NCBI RefSeq assembly: GCF_036227485.1
Contig: NZ_CP109479.1
Location: 9,486,001 to 9,550,000 of the forward strand
Direction of reading: 5' to 3'
DNA: 64,000 nt
DNA from: Streptomyces sp. NBC_01451
GTDB taxonomy: Bacteria > Actinomycetota > Actinomycetes > Streptomycetales > Streptomycetaceae
Below are positions 1-9,318 of the stretch, piece after piece (the stretch's first letter is position 1; each line of letters begins with the position of its first letter). The notes under the pieces were generated by a model. That model saw only the letters and a list, made by a program, of their open reading frames with translations, did no database searches and was not told where the DNA came from. The position numbers were made by a program, and so were the translations under genes.

Positions 1-78
1 CCACCTGCCACCGCCCCCTGCCCAGAACCTCCGCCACCAGCCCAAACCCAAGAGCCAGAGCAACCTAACGGAGTCCTA

Positions 79-479
79 CTAGAAGGCGTTGTCCAGCGTC
101 AGGGTGAGTTCGGCGATCCGCCACCCACCGTCGGACCGGCGCAGGCCGAACGTGTAGACCCCGGTCGAGATCATCTGGCTGCTCTCGCCGGTGTTCCTCG
201 TCTGCACCAGACAGGCCCGCACCTCAGCGGTGGTGGCGTCCGTCGTCGTGACCACGGCATTGGACAGGTGGCGCCGCACCCTTCCGGTCTGGACCGTGTG
301 CCCGTCACGGACGAAGTCGAGCACCGCCGCGCGTCCGGCGACCGGGCCGAGCACTCCCTTTCCGGCATCGTGAAGGTCCAGGTGGTGTCTTCGGTCAGGA
401 CCGCTTCCAGCCCGGGCACATTCAGCTCGTCCAGGGCGTGGGCGTACTTCGCCACCGCCTGCTGGAGTTCGGCGATCAC
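79..479 (-). pseudogene. SnoaL/NTF2-like protein, frameshifted
   Basis: A small polyketide-cyclase/NTF2-like fold protein of about 130 residues, broken by a frameshift near 355-365. The N-terminal part reads IAELQQAVAKYAHALDEL and runs into TWTFTMPE; the C-terminal part, in another frame, reads VLGPVAGRAAVLDFV and ends LTLDNAF. Restoring one A in the GGAAAGGG run would join the two halves. The GTG start (479-477) overlaps the TGA of the upstream oxidoreductase (478-476), so the two were translationally coupled. A sequencing error in the homopolymer is possible, in which case this is an intact gene. Family function (small-molecule isomerase or cyclase) is only inferred. Confidence 0.6.
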
Positions 480-1474
480 GAGACCACCGTCAGCACGATC
501 TTGCCCTGGATGTGGCCCTGCGCGGCTCGCCTGTGTGCGTTGCCCGCTTCGGGCAGCGGGTAAGTGCTGTCCACCCCGACCTGGAGCCTGCCCTCGCCGA
601 ACAGGCGCCCGATCTCGGCGAGCTGGGGACCGTTGGAACGCACCTGAATGTTCGAGACCGTGATGCCCAGACTCGCCGTCTCTTCCGGGTCGTACTCGGC
701 GAAGAACACCGGAAGCATGGTGCCGCCGTGCTTGAGCACGGTCAGAAAGCGTGAGCTGTCCGGGCCCCCGACGGTGTCGATCACCAGGTCCACACCACTG
801 ACCTCGTCCGCGGCCCGCGTCGTGGTGTAGTCGATGAACTCGTCGGCGCCGAGCTTGCGCAGGAACTGCTCGTGCCGGCCCGAGGCCACCGCGATCACGT
901 GTGCCCCCTTCCATTTCGCCAGCTGCACGGCGAAGTGGCCCACTCCACCGGCGGCCCCGTTGACCAGCACGGTCATCCCTGGCGTGATCGGCACCGGCTG
1001 GTGCACCTGGCCGGTGAAAGGAGACGGCACGTCATGGCCGAGATTAACCAGGTACTGCCAGGCCGTCAGCACGGCCATCGGTGCCCCGGCCGCCTGCACA
1101 TGGTCGATGCCGGTCGGCTTGTGAGCCAGGTCCGAAGCCGGCGCGGCCACGTACTCGGCGTACGTCCGGCCGTCGAATCCGGGGAACCGCAGCATGCCGA
1201 AGACCTCGTCACCGACGGCGAACCCCAGCACGTCCGGAGCGACCGCCTGAACCACGCCCGACATGTCCGTTCCGGGGATCAGGGGGAACTCCAGCGTCGG
1301 CCTCATCTCGGTCGGCATGACCTTCATCCCCTCCCGCAGGTACCAGTCCGGCGGGTTGATGCCCACAGCGTGCACCCGGACAAGCACCTCGCCCGGGCCG
1401 ATCTCGGGAACCGGCACCTCGTCGTACCGCAGAACTTCCGGCCCGCCCGCTTCATGGAACTGGATCGCCTTCAT
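476..1474 (-). CDS. NADP-dependent MDR oxidoreductase (quinone oxidoreductase-like)
   Basis: A 332-residue medium-chain dehydrogenase/reductase of the zinc-free quinone oxidoreductase type. The GroES-like half starts MKAIQFHEAGGPEVL and contains IPGTDMSGVV near residue 67. The Rossmann half carries the nucleotide-binding motif NGAAGGVGHFAVQLAK at residues 172-187. No structural or catalytic zinc ligands are visible. Such enzymes reduce quinones or enones with NADPH in the cytosol. It is divergent from a LysR gene at 1597, which probably controls it, and is coupled by a stop/start overlap to the downstream SnoaL-like frame. The substrate cannot be read from the sequence. Confidence 0.88.
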   Translation of the reverse strand: MKAIQFHEAGGPEVLRYDEVPVPEIGPGEVLVRVHAVGINPPDWYLREGMKVMPTEMRPTLEFPLIPGTDMSGVVQAVAPDVLGFAVGDEVFGMLRFPGFDGRTYAEYVAAPASDLAHKPTGIDHVQAAGAPMAVLTAWQYLVNLGHDVPSPFTGQVHQPVPITPGMTVLVNGAAGGVGHFAVQLAKWKGAHVIAVASGRHEQFLRKLGADEFIDYTTTRAADEVSGVDLVIDTVGGPDSSRFLTVLKHGGTMLPVFFAEYDPEETASLGITVSNIQVRSNGPQLAEIGRLFGEGRLQVGVDSTYPLPEAGNAHRRAAQGHIQGKIVLTVVS

Positions 1475-1563
1475 CGCGCCTGTCGCTTTCCTGGGGAATC
1501 GTTGCTCCTTCAGTCAAGGCCCAGGACGGCACGGCCGTCCAAGACCGGTTCGGCAACCCGATC

Positions 1564-1578
1564 ATTCCGAAACGGCAT
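1564..1578. promoter_or_regulatory. Candidate LysR box
   Basis: An imperfect dyad ATTCC-N5-GGCAT in the 122-bp space between the divergent oxidoreductase and LysR genes. It contains the T-N11-A pattern (1565-1577) typical of LysR operators and lies about 19 bp before the LysR start, a position suited to autorepression plus control of the divergent enzyme. It is a single short match, so confidence is low. Confidence 0.35.
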
Positions 1579-1596
1579 GACACGTACGCTGGACGG

Positions 1597-2472
1597 GTGA
1601 ACGATCTCGGACAGGACCTGGAACTGCGGCTGGTGCGCTACTTCACCGTGGTGGCGGCGCACCAGCACTTCGGCCGGGCCGCCGCCGACCTGCACGTGGC
1701 CCAGCCGGCGCTGAGCCGCCAGATCCAACGGCTCGAGAGGCATCTCGGCGCACGGCTGCTGGACCGCACACCCCAGGGCGCCCGGCTCACGCCGGCCGGC
1801 CAGAGCTTCCTCCCCCGGGCCCAGGCCCTGCTGAGGGCCGCCCGCCAGGCCGAGCTGGCCGTGCGTGAACAAGCCGAGACCGAACGCATCGCCATCGGCT
1901 ACGTCGAAGACCTGGTGATCACTGCCGCCGTACGGGAACTGCGCCGTCGGCATCCGGCCGCAGAGGTCGCCACCCGGTACCTGAGCTGCCGCGACGTCGG
2001 GGCGCTGTCCGACAAGCGCGTCGACGCCCTGATCGCACGGGCCCCGCTGCCGTTCGCCGCCGCCGACGTGTTCACCACCCCGCTGTACGAGGAGCCCCGG
2101 ATGCTCGCGGTCCCGCACGGCCATCCCTTGGCCGACCGCGCGTCGGTGACTGCGGAGGAACTGGCCGGCGAGGAGGAGGCGCCGTGCGCGTTCGAGACCC
2201 CCGACTGGACTTCCTACCGGATCCTCGGGGCCGGCGTGCCGCCGGTCGAGAGCTACGAGGACAAGCTCGAACTCGTCGCGAGCGGCAGGGCGATCGCCGT
2301 GCTGCCGGTCGGCGATCGGCGTAGCTCACTGCGACCCGACCTCGTCACCGTCCCGATCGAGGATGCTCCCCCCAGCCAGGTCGTCCTGGTCAGCCGCAAG
2401 GGCGACCCGAATCCGATGATCAGGAATTTCCGACTGGCTGCCAAGACCGCCCTGACCGCCCCGGCAGCCTGA
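1597..2472 (+). CDS. LysR-family transcriptional regulator
   Basis: A 291-residue LysR-type regulator with a GTG start. The N-terminal winged helix-turn-helix spans about residues 7-65 and includes HFGRAAADLHVAQPALSRQI and LERHLGARLLDRT, the family hallmark. The rest is a periplasmic-binding-like effector domain that starts near residue 90 and contains a DALIARAPLPF stretch. It is transcribed away from the MDR oxidoreductase at 476-1474, the usual layout for a LysR regulator and its target. A TACGCT element 7 bp before the GTG could be a -10 box for a nearly leaderless transcript. The effector is unknown. Confidence 0.9.
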   Translation: MNDLGQDLELRLVRYFTVVAAHQHFGRAAADLHVAQPALSRQIQRLERHLGARLLDRTPQGARLTPAGQSFLPRAQALLRAARQAELAVREQAETERIAIGYVEDLVITAAVRELRRRHPAAEVATRYLSCRDVGALSDKRVDALIARAPLPFAAADVFTTPLYEEPRMLAVPHGHPLADRASVTAEELAGEEEAPCAFETPDWTSYRILGAGVPPVESYEDKLELVASGRAIAVLPVGDRRSSLRPDLVTVPIEDAPPSQVVLVSRKGDPNPMIRNFRLAAKTALTAPAA

Positions 2473-2484
2473 CCGGGACCAGCG

Positions 2485-2688
2485 TGGCTCCACTTCGTCG
2501 GCGACACCACCTTCGCCGGAGGCGCCTCGAAGATCCGCACCGGATACGTGCCGCAGAACATGGCCCCGCTCCGCAGCTTCGCGATCAACGTCCTGCGAGC
2601 GGCAGTCCACACCGACATCGCCGCCGGGATCCGCGAGATGTCCTACGCGCTCTTCCGCCGCCCGTTCTACCTCCTCGGGCAGACCTGA
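2485..2688 (+). pseudogene. ISAs1-family transposase, C-terminal remnant
   Basis: Sixty-seven residues in one frame up to a TGA match the C-terminus of ISAs1-type transposases: WLHFVGDTTFAGGASKIRTG, then PQNMAPLRSFAINVLR, then HTDIAAGIREMSYALFRRP. There is no start, no catalytic DDE region and no visible terminal repeat. It abuts the stop of the LysR gene. The following 190 bp up to the next gene hold nothing I can name. Confidence 0.6.
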
Positions 2689-2881
2689 CCAGCAACGATT
2701 CAAGATCGTCAGACTCTGCAACAGCCCTGTACAGGCATCCCTCGGGTGCGGGAGATGGGGGCGGGGAAGTCGTGGTCGAGGTCCGCGGCCTGCGGGGTGT
2801 CTTCCGCGCGGCGCAGATCCAGGAACCGGGCGACGGACAGATCGAGGCCGAGGGGCAGGCCGTGCGAGCGGAGCCGGTGCG

Positions 2882-3397
2882 TCAGCAGAAGCCGACCTCG
2901 GTGAAAGCGCACCCACCCCGCTCCCCGTGGGGCAGTGCCTGTCGAGATATGAGCGTCGGAGCTTTCCGGAAGTACTGGCGGTAGCCGGATGCGCGGAACT
3001 TCAAGTCGAACGCATGGCCTTCGATGTGCCAGAGCGGAAGGTCTTGCCGTCCGTCGTCCGGCACCAGTCGGTGCACGCCATCGATCTCCAGGTCCGGGCT
3101 CGTGCCCTTGAAGTCGAGGTCTCCCTCAAGGTCCCAAACGTCTTCGAAGACGAGCGTCGCCGGGGCAGTCCAGAAGGAGAAATGTGTCGCCGGTGGGACC
3201 GGGTGGACCCAGCGGACGATGTAGTCGAGATCGAGGAGAAGGCGCGGCAGGATGTCGTCGGTCGGCTGCACGGACAGTCCGTGGATGGTGGCGTCGTGCC
3301 AGCCCATCTCCGAGAAGTCGGCGTCGCTCCAGACGCTCTTGGAAAGGCCTGATTCCAGGTGGCCGCCGTTGTCCATACTCTTATCCAACCATTCCAC
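2882..3397 (-). CDS. Conserved hypothetical protein
   Basis: A 171-residue protein I do not recognise. It is acidic, aromatic-rich and has no signal peptide or membrane segment. The most patterned stretches are MGWHDATIHGLSVQ (near residue 31), LLDLDYIVRWVHP and TLVFEDVWDLEGDLDF, which read as alternating beta strands. Small single-domain beta-rich proteins of this kind are sometimes immunity proteins of polymorphic toxins, but no toxin gene is adjacent. The start could also be the ATG seven codons downstream (MDNGGHL). Codon bias supports a real gene. Confidence 0.55.
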   Translation of the reverse strand: MEWLDKSMDNGGHLESGLSKSVWSDADFSEMGWHDATIHGLSVQPTDDILPRLLLDLDYIVRWVHPVPPATHFSFWTAPATLVFEDVWDLEGDLDFKGTSPDLEIDGVHRLVPDDGRQDLPLWHIEGHAFDLKFRASGYRQYFRKAPTLISRQALPHGERGGCAFTEVGFC

Positions 3398-3636
3398 TCG
3401 TACGGTCCCGTCATGGATTGGGGCTATACGACAGGGAGCGAGGACCTGGCCGTTGTGCTGGTCGGCCCCGGGTGAGACGACGAACCATGCTGCCGATCAG
3501 CGCCCAGCGGATGATCGTTTGCCGACAAGCCCTTCGGGGAGTGAGGCACTCGTCGTCGGGTCCGGCTCCGCAAGCAGGTCACGCGCGTCTTGGTACGACT
3601 GCGGCGGATTCTGAGCCCGCTGTTAGCCTGCCATCC

Positions 3637-4887
3637 ATGATCAAGGGCAGCCTGGTGGGCCGAATAGGCCGCATGGTGGGGGACAGCAGGCCGGAGCGTG
3701 TGCTGATCGCCGCCAGTTTCGTCAACCGGGTCGGCAACGGTCTGTTCAATGCGGCGTCGGCGCTCTATTTCACCCTGGTCGTGGGCCTGCCCGCGGTTCA
3801 GGTCGGCGCCGCGCTCACCATCGCCGGAGTGATCGGCTTGTGCGCTGGGATACCCGGAGGGCATCTGGCCGACCGGCGCGGAGCGCGCACGATCATGATG
3901 CTGGCCCTCGCGGTCCAGGCGATGTCGATGGCGGCCCTTGTCCTCGTCGAGAGCTGGGCCGCGCTCACGATCATCGCGACGGTCGACCAGATCGCCGCGG
4001 CGGCTGGTGGGGCGGCCTGGGGCGCACTGGTGGTTCGGGTCGGGGGTGATCGCCCTGCGCTGTTCCGGGCGAAGTTGCGCACCTTCGTCAACCTGGGCGT
4101 CATCCTCGGAACGGTGGGTGCGGGGCTGGCGCTGGCCGGGGACACCCGCGGCGCCTACGTCACGCTGATCCTCGGCAACGCGGCGAGCTTCGCCCTGTGC
4201 GCGGTGCTTCTGCTCCTGCTGCCCCGCTACCCGGTGCTGGCAGCACCGCCCCAGCAGCGTCGCTGGCTCGCTTTCAGGGACCGCCCGTTCCTGACGTTCA
4301 CCGCCCTCTACGGGGCCATGGGACTGCAGTACCCGGTGGTCTCCCTGCTCCTGCCGATCTGGATCTCCGAACACACCGAAGCGCCGCGCTGGACGGTGGC
4401 CGTGCTGTTCGCCGTCAATGCCGCCTTCTGCGTACTGATGCAGACCAGGATCGGCTCCCGTGTCGAAACCCCGCACGACGGCGGCAGGGCGTTCCGTAAC
4501 GCGGGGCTGCTCTTCCTCGTCAGCTGCCCGATGATGGCGCTGGCGGCGTACACCCCGGTCTGGGCGGCAGCGGGACTGGTCCTGGCAGCGATCTTCGTCC
4601 ATAGCCTGGCAGAGGTCTGGGAATCCTCGGCGGGCTTCGCCCTGGGCTTCGGGCTTGCCCCCGACCACGCCCAGGGCCAGTACCAAGGTGTCCTCGGTCT
4701 CGGCTTCAGAGCGGGCCAGGCTCTTGCCCCCGCGATCCTCACCACGGTGGTGCTGGGGCTCGGCACGGCGGGCTGGCTGCTGCTGGCGTTGTTCTTCGCA
4801 GCGCTGGGCGCTGCCGGTCCGTCTCTTGCCCGCTGGGGCATGCGGACCCGGCCGCAGCCGGGCGTCGCCGCGGAAGTGACGGGATGA
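3637..4887 (+). CDS. MFS transporter
   Basis: A 416-residue major facilitator protein with about twelve hydrophobic segments and the loop 2-3 signature GGHLADRRGART. I chose the ATG at 3637 (MIKGSLVGRIGRMVG) because the upstream part of the frame is not hydrophobic and lacks MFS character. A TAGCCT hexamer 7 bp before this ATG could serve as the -10 of a leaderless transcript. It is probably a proton-coupled efflux carrier for a small molecule. No regulator gene is adjacent, and the substrate is unknown. Confidence 0.85.
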   Translation: MIKGSLVGRIGRMVGDSRPERVLIAASFVNRVGNGLFNAASALYFTLVVGLPAVQVGAALTIAGVIGLCAGIPGGHLADRRGARTIMMLALAVQAMSMAALVLVESWAALTIIATVDQIAAAAGGAAWGALVVRVGGDRPALFRAKLRTFVNLGVILGTVGAGLALAGDTRGAYVTLILGNAASFALCAVLLLLLPRYPVLAAPPQQRRWLAFRDRPFLTFTALYGAMGLQYPVVSLLLPIWISEHTEAPRWTVAVLFAVNAAFCVLMQTRIGSRVETPHDGGRAFRNAGLLFLVSCPMMALAAYTPVWAAAGLVLAAIFVHSLAEVWESSAGFALGFGLAPDHAQGQYQGVLGLGFRAGQALAPAILTTVVLGLGTAGWLLLALFFAALGAAGPSLARWGMRTRPQPGVAAEVTG

Positions 4888-5107
4888 CACACGACTTGAC
4901 CGGCATGGACCGCGTCATGGGCGATAACCCCAGGACCAGCGGATCACCTGCCGAGCCAGAGACAACTCCTGCGCCCCGAGCACTATCCCCTCGAACGAAG
5001 ACGTGGACGCGTCCATCTGCTCCCGCCGTCATGAACATCTTGTTGCAGGCCACCCGCACGGCAGCCGAGGTGCTGATACTGACCGGGCGGGCGAAACGGG
5101 GGCACCG

Positions 5108-5887
5108 GTGGACTGGACGTTGGTGGGAGGACTGGCCGTCGGCCTGCTGATCGTGACCGCACCGGTCGGCGTGTCCGGAGCCGTCTTCCTCCTCCCCGTC
5201 CAGTTGAGCGTCTTCGGTGTGCCCAGCCCTGCGGTCACCCCGACCAACCTGCTGTTCAACGTCGTCGCCGGACCCGGCGCCCTGTGGCGCTACCGCCGCG
5301 ACGGCGCCCTGCACGGGGAGCTGGCCCGACGCCTGGTGCTGGGCACGCTGCCCGGCGTCGTGCTCGGCGCCGCCATCCGCGTCTTCGCCCTCCCCGGTCC
5401 AGGCGTCTTCCGGCTCTTGATCGCCGCCCTGCTGCTCCCGCTCGGCCTGTGGCTGTGCCTACGCACCCTCACCCGCGCACACCATCAGGAACCGTCCACA
5501 GGCGAGTTGCCACCACGCACACTCACCGGTCTCGCCCTGGCGGTCGGAGTGGTCGGCGGCATCTACGGCATCGGCGGCGGCTCCCTCCTCGGCCCGATCC
5601 TCGCCGGACGAGGTCTGCCCGTCACACGCGTCGCCCCGGCCGCGCTCGCCGCCACATTCGCGACCTCCCTCGTCGGCGCCGCCGCCTACGCACTGCTGGC
5701 CCTGGTGAGCTCCGGTGACGTCGCCCCCCACTGGTGGCTCGGACTCGCCTGCGGCACCGGCGGACTGTTCGGCGGCTACCTCGGAGCACGCTTCCAACCC
5801 CACCTGCCCGAACGGACCCTGCGCCTCACACTCGGCATTCTTGCCGCAGCCCTCGGCGCCCTCTACGCAGCTGAGACCCTGACCTGA
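5108..5887 (+). CDS. TauE/SafE-family membrane permease
   Basis: A 259-residue integral membrane protein of the sulfite exporter TauE/SafE family (anion or organosulfonate transport across the cytoplasmic membrane). The family repeats are visible as PTNLLFNVVAGPGAL near residue 42 and GGIYGIGGGSLLGPIL near residue 148; the glycine-rich second copy is diagnostic. The GTG at 5108, preceded by GGGGG about 5 nt upstream, gives the natural start inside the first membrane segment (VDWTLVGGLAVGLLIV). The stop codon lies where a run of GACCT repeats begins. The transported anion cannot be assigned. Confidence 0.82.
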   Translation: MDWTLVGGLAVGLLIVTAPVGVSGAVFLLPVQLSVFGVPSPAVTPTNLLFNVVAGPGALWRYRRDGALHGELARRLVLGTLPGVVLGAAIRVFALPGPGVFRLLIAALLLPLGLWLCLRTLTRAHHQEPSTGELPPRTLTGLALAVGVVGGIYGIGGGSLLGPILAGRGLPVTRVAPAALAATFATSLVGAAAYALLALVSSGDVAPHWWLGLACGTGGLFGGYLGARFQPHLPERTLRLTLGILAAALGALYAAETLT

Positions 5888-5950
5888 CCTGACCTGACCT
5901 GACCTGACCTGACCTGACCTGACCTGAACTCGGCTCGGCTCGGCTCGGCT
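5881..5950. repeat. Pentanucleotide tandem repeats (GACCT)9 and (CGGCT)4
   Basis: Nine perfect copies of GACCT (5881-5925), one degenerate copy (GAACT), then four copies of CGGCT (5931-5950). The stop codon of the TauE/SafE gene (TGA, 5885-5887) lies in the first repeat units, so copy-number changes would not alter the protein. The run puts direct repeats in the 3' untranslated region. From 5951 to 6248 I see nothing else. Confidence 0.95.
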
Positions 5951-6248
5951 GAGGATCTACGACGGAGGGCTCTCGACGGGCATTCGGCATTGGACAACGC
6001 AGCAGCAAACTCTGTCCACAACCTGATCGCGTACGCCTACGAGCCCGTCGGCAACTGCGTCCGGGGGCGGGCCGGGGCGACGTCTACGGGCCGCTCCGCA
6101 CCATCAGCCTGCGGCCGTCGTACACCGCGCGTCTGTTGGCACCCCTGTGTGCAAATGGGTGTCGATGGCCGCCGGAGTGGTCGTCCTGGCAGCGTGCGGT
6201 GAACGGGTCAGCGTGCCCTTGGTGACGTGAGTGACGTGCCGTATGCGA

Positions 6249-6287
6249 AGGAGGGGTGGCCCGGCGATCGGCCCGGCCACCCCTCCT
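6249..6287 (-). terminator. Intrinsic terminator of the BNR-repeat gene
   Basis: A perfect 13-bp stem, AGGAGGGGTGGCC (6249-6261) and GGCCACCCCTCCT (6275-6287), with a 13-nt loop. It lies 12 nt beyond the stop codon of the minus-strand BNR-repeat gene. It has no U-tract, as is common in Streptomyces. Confidence 0.75.
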
Positions 6288-6298
6288 CGTCGTCACCG

Positions 6299-8950
6299 TC
6301 AGCCGAAGGCGCGCACCTTGATCGAGTAGATGCCGCGGCCGTGTGTGGCCGCGTACAGGGTGCTGCCGTCGGGGCCGAGCTTCAGCTGGAGCACGGCGAC
6401 AGCTGGGAGGTCGCCGACGCGCTGCCAGCTGGTCCGGCCCGGGGTGCGGTAGACGACACCGAGGTCGGTGCCGACGGCGAGGCCGCCGTTCGGCGTGACA
6501 ACGGCGGAGTCGGCCGGCACGTCTGGGAAGTTCTTCGAGATGTCCTTCCAGGTGGTGCCGCCGTCCTTGGACTCGAAGACATGGCCGACGCCCGCACCCG
6601 GACCCTCGGTCCACTGCCGGGAGAAGCCGTTGACCGTGAGGAACACGTGGTCGGCGTTCTTCGGGTCGACGGCGAAGCCGCTGAGGTAGCGGTTGGGCAC
6701 GGTCCCGTCGACGGGGAGCGTGATGTCGTGCCAGCCGGTGCCGTCCGCGTTGCCGACGGCGATGCCGCGCGCGAAGCCCTGGTTGTTGCAGGGGCCGCAC
6801 CAGGCCGCGTAGACCTTGCCGCCGGAGGCCGCGACGGCCGTCGCGGTGTGGCCGGCTCCGAGGTCGTACACGCTGGTCCATTCGTCGCCGCTGCGGATGG
6901 CGTACCCGTGGGTCTGCACCCACACGTGACGGCCGCCCGCGATCCACGTCGAGGGGCTCTTCGCGTCGGCCGCGAGCGGGGCGATGAAGCGGGCCTCGCC
7001 GGTGGCGTTGTCGGCCGGGGCGACGTTGTAGGACGTGACCTTGGAGGCGTCGTCGATCCAACTGCCGTCGTTCACGGCGCAGTTCTGGGTCACCTGGATG
7101 GAGAGGTAGACGTACTCCTCGGCGATGTTGCAGCCGTTCGCTGGGTCGGTGAGGGTGTCGCCGCCGTCTCCGCCGAAGTTGGAGCCCATCACCCGGTCGT
7201 TGCTGCGCAGGACGGACTGGCCGTTGTCCTGGAGGCCACCGGTGACGGAGACGCCGCCGTGGTCGAGGTCCCTGCCGATGCCGACCGAGTAGTACTGAAG
7301 GGTGTCGATGGTCCCGTCGTTGAGGGAGGTCCAGTCGGTGGCGTGTCCGGAGGTGTCCTGCCGACCGTTGAGCGGGCGCTTGTAGACGCCGCCGTCGTTG
7401 CCGACGTACACGAAGCTCTTGCCGTGATAGCGGCCGATGGCGACGCCGTGCTGGTCGGAGTGGGTCGTCTGGTTGCAGTCGCCGGACTGCTTGGCCGGAT
7501 CGATGCTCCAGCAGGAGAAGCCGAAGTTCCAGTACGGGCCGACGGTCGACCAGGTGCCGCCGCCGTCCTTGGACTCGTAGACCTCCTCAAGTCCCGCGTA
7601 CACATGCTGAGGGTCACTCGGATCCACGGTCAGGAACTGGTTGTACCAGGCCTGGACACCGGGCATGTAGCCGCTGGACGTCAGCGCCGAACCGGAGGCG
7701 GCCAGGCCCTGGTAGTCAGCGATCTTCGTCCAAGGGCCGGTCGGAGAGCCGGACTTGGAGACATAGAAGCCCTCCAGGCCGCTGTCCGGGTTGGTGTTCA
7801 GCTGCTCCGGTGACTGGTCGATGGCGTAGTAGCGGGATCCGTCGGCGGAGCGGGCGAAGGTGACGTTGCCGACGCCGTCCGGATCGGCGGGGAGGTCGCC
7901 CAGACCGCTGGTGATCCGGGTCCAGGTGCCGCCCGCGCCTTTGGTGTAGAAGCCGTTGTAGTCGTCACCGCTGCGCCAGCCGACCGCGAGGACCACCTCG
8001 TTGGGATTCTTCGGGTCGATGGCGATGTCGTTGGCGATGTTCTTGTACGGGGCGTCGGGGTCGGCCGCCTCCGAACCACCCGGCAGGAACTCGGGGTTGG
8101 GAGCGAACTCCAGTTTCCAGGCACCCTTCAGCGTCTTTGTGGAGTGACTCCAGACGCCCTTGCTGGTCGCCGCCCACACCTTGCCGCCGCCGAAGCGGAG
8201 TTGGTGGACGGTGGTGCTCTCCAGTTCGTCGCCGCCGACGCGGGCGCGGGAGGAGAATGTGCCATGATGCGGGTCGGCCAGGACGTAGACGCCGCTGCCG
8301 AGGTAGGCGTCCGCGTTGGTCGTCGCCTCGCCGGTGCCCAGCCACAGCCGCCCAGCCGAGTCGAGGGCGAGCGCGCCGGTCGACTGAGCGGGCAGCCGAT
8401 CGCTGATGGCGTGCCAGTGCCCTCCGCCCGACCTGGACCGCCACACCCCGCCGCCCGCGCTGCCGGCGTACACGTACCCGTCGTCGTCGGCGGCCATCGC
8501 GGCCATCCGGCCGGTTACGTTGCCCGAGCCGCCACTGGAGTTGGAGTCGACGTCCCGGTAGCGCGGATCGTCGGAGTTGTAGGGAAGGTTGGTGACGTTT
8601 CGCCAACTGCTGCCGGTGGACGGGAGATTGCTGAGGCTCTGCCAGGCGGCGCCGTACGCGCCTGGTGCGACGACGCCGGGCGAGGTGCGGGCCTCGGCGT
8701 ACTGGTCCGCCCCCTCGGCTATCTCGTCCGACTCGTTGCCGTCGTCGCCGTCGCCGTCATCGCCCTTCAGGCTGGGGGTGAGTGCACCCACCGACTGCTC
8801 GCGATCCGCGGCGAGTTGCCCGAGGACGCGGGGCCCGAAAGGGCTGCCGCCCCCACCGGGCGCGGCGTCGGCGGGTATCGCGACGAGAGCGGCGGAGGCG
8901 GTGATGGCGCAGATCGTGAGCCATCGTCTTCTACGGATTGGTGCTGACAC
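6299..8950 (-). CDS. Secreted BNR/Asp-box repeat protein (sialidase-like beta-propeller)
   Basis: An 883-residue secreted protein. The start is the GTG at 8950 (VSAPIRRRRWL), four nt after a strong GGGAGGA ribosome-binding site; it opens a Sec signal peptide with four arginines, a hydrophobic core and a PADAA cleavage region. The mature part is beta-propeller-like. Asp boxes such as SKDGGGTW and SKDGGTTW, and repeats of the form YVGNDGGVY and YAGSAGGGVW, mark it as a BNR/sortilin-type glycosyl hydrolase or sialidase-like protein. Family members act on extracellular glycans, but no catalytic residues can be assigned with confidence. It is a single gene with its own terminator at 6249-6287. Confidence 0.82.
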   Translation of the reverse strand: MSAPIRRRRWLTICAITASAALVAIPADAAPGGGGSPFGPRVLGQLAADREQSVGALTPSLKGDDGDGDDGNESDEIAEGADQYAEARTSPGVVAPGAYGAAWQSLSNLPSTGSSWRNVTNLPYNSDDPRYRDVDSNSSGGSGNVTGRMAAMAADDDGYVYAGSAGGGVWRSRSGGGHWHAISDRLPAQSTGALALDSAGRLWLGTGEATTNADAYLGSGVYVLADPHHGTFSSRARVGGDELESTTVHQLRFGGGKVWAATSKGVWSHSTKTLKGAWKLEFAPNPEFLPGGSEAADPDAPYKNIANDIAIDPKNPNEVVLAVGWRSGDDYNGFYTKGAGGTWTRITSGLGDLPADPDGVGNVTFARSADGSRYYAIDQSPEQLNTNPDSGLEGFYVSKSGSPTGPWTKIADYQGLAASGSALTSSGYMPGVQAWYNQFLTVDPSDPQHVYAGLEEVYESKDGGGTWSTVGPYWNFGFSCWSIDPAKQSGDCNQTTHSDQHGVAIGRYHGKSFVYVGNDGGVYKRPLNGRQDTSGHATDWTSLNDGTIDTLQYYSVGIGRDLDHGGVSVTGGLQDNGQSVLRSNDRVMGSNFGGDGGDTLTDPANGCNIAEEYVYLSIQVTQNCAVNDGSWIDDASKVTSYNVAPADNATGEARFIAPLAADAKSPSTWIAGGRHVWVQTHGYAIRSGDEWTSVYDLGAGHTATAVAASGGKVYAAWCGPCNNQGFARGIAVGNADGTGWHDITLPVDGTVPNRYLSGFAVDPKNADHVFLTVNGFSRQWTEGPGAGVGHVFESKDGGTTWKDISKNFPDVPADSAVVTPNGGLAVGTDLGVVYRTPGRTSWQRVGDLPAVAVLQLKLGPDGSTLYAATHGRGIYSIKVRAFG

Positions 8951-9318
8951 CGGGTCCTCCCAGAACGGGCGTTGAGACAGCCGTAACAGCCGTCGCAGGG
9001 ACCCGATCACGTGCGGAGGAAGGGGCGGCCCGCACTTGGACATCCTTTGACCAGCACCTGCCACTTCGTGTACAGGACACAGCAAGCTCATGGCATGGCG
9101 AAAGACTGGCGGCTTGTTGGTCTGCCGCCTTGCGCTCTCTGGGCCTGCTCTGTCAGCCGTATTCCCAGGCGCGTTGACGTCCCCCGGCAGGGCAGCGACG
9201 AACCCGCCCCGCCCAGGGGCACTCCTCTGTCGCTGGCGGACAACACCAGCCGACGAGGCTGTCGGCGACGCAAGACATAATCACCACCGTCGATCACCGA
9301 ACCGGCCGGAGGCCTCCG
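8951..9318. other. Divergent intergenic region without a gene
   Basis: These 368 bp separate the minus-strand BNR gene from the plus-strand SMI1/KNR4 gene and must hold promoters for both. I see no convincing -35/-10 pair, operator or small gene. Confidence 0.5.

Noticed and set aside
5881..5950. Phase-variable coding repeat in the TauE/SafE gene
   Set aside because: The stop codon lies in the first units of the repeat, so changes in copy number do not alter the reading frame.
5881..5950. CRISPR-like repeat array
   Set aside because: The units are 5 bp with no spacers and no cas genes nearby. It is a simple-sequence repeat.
6227..7813. A long plus-strand open frame opposite the BNR gene
   Set aside because: Its composition (Val/Gly/Ala/Arg repeats) follows from the antisense of the secreted propeller protein. 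The minus strand has signal peptide, Asp boxes, ribosome-binding site and terminator.
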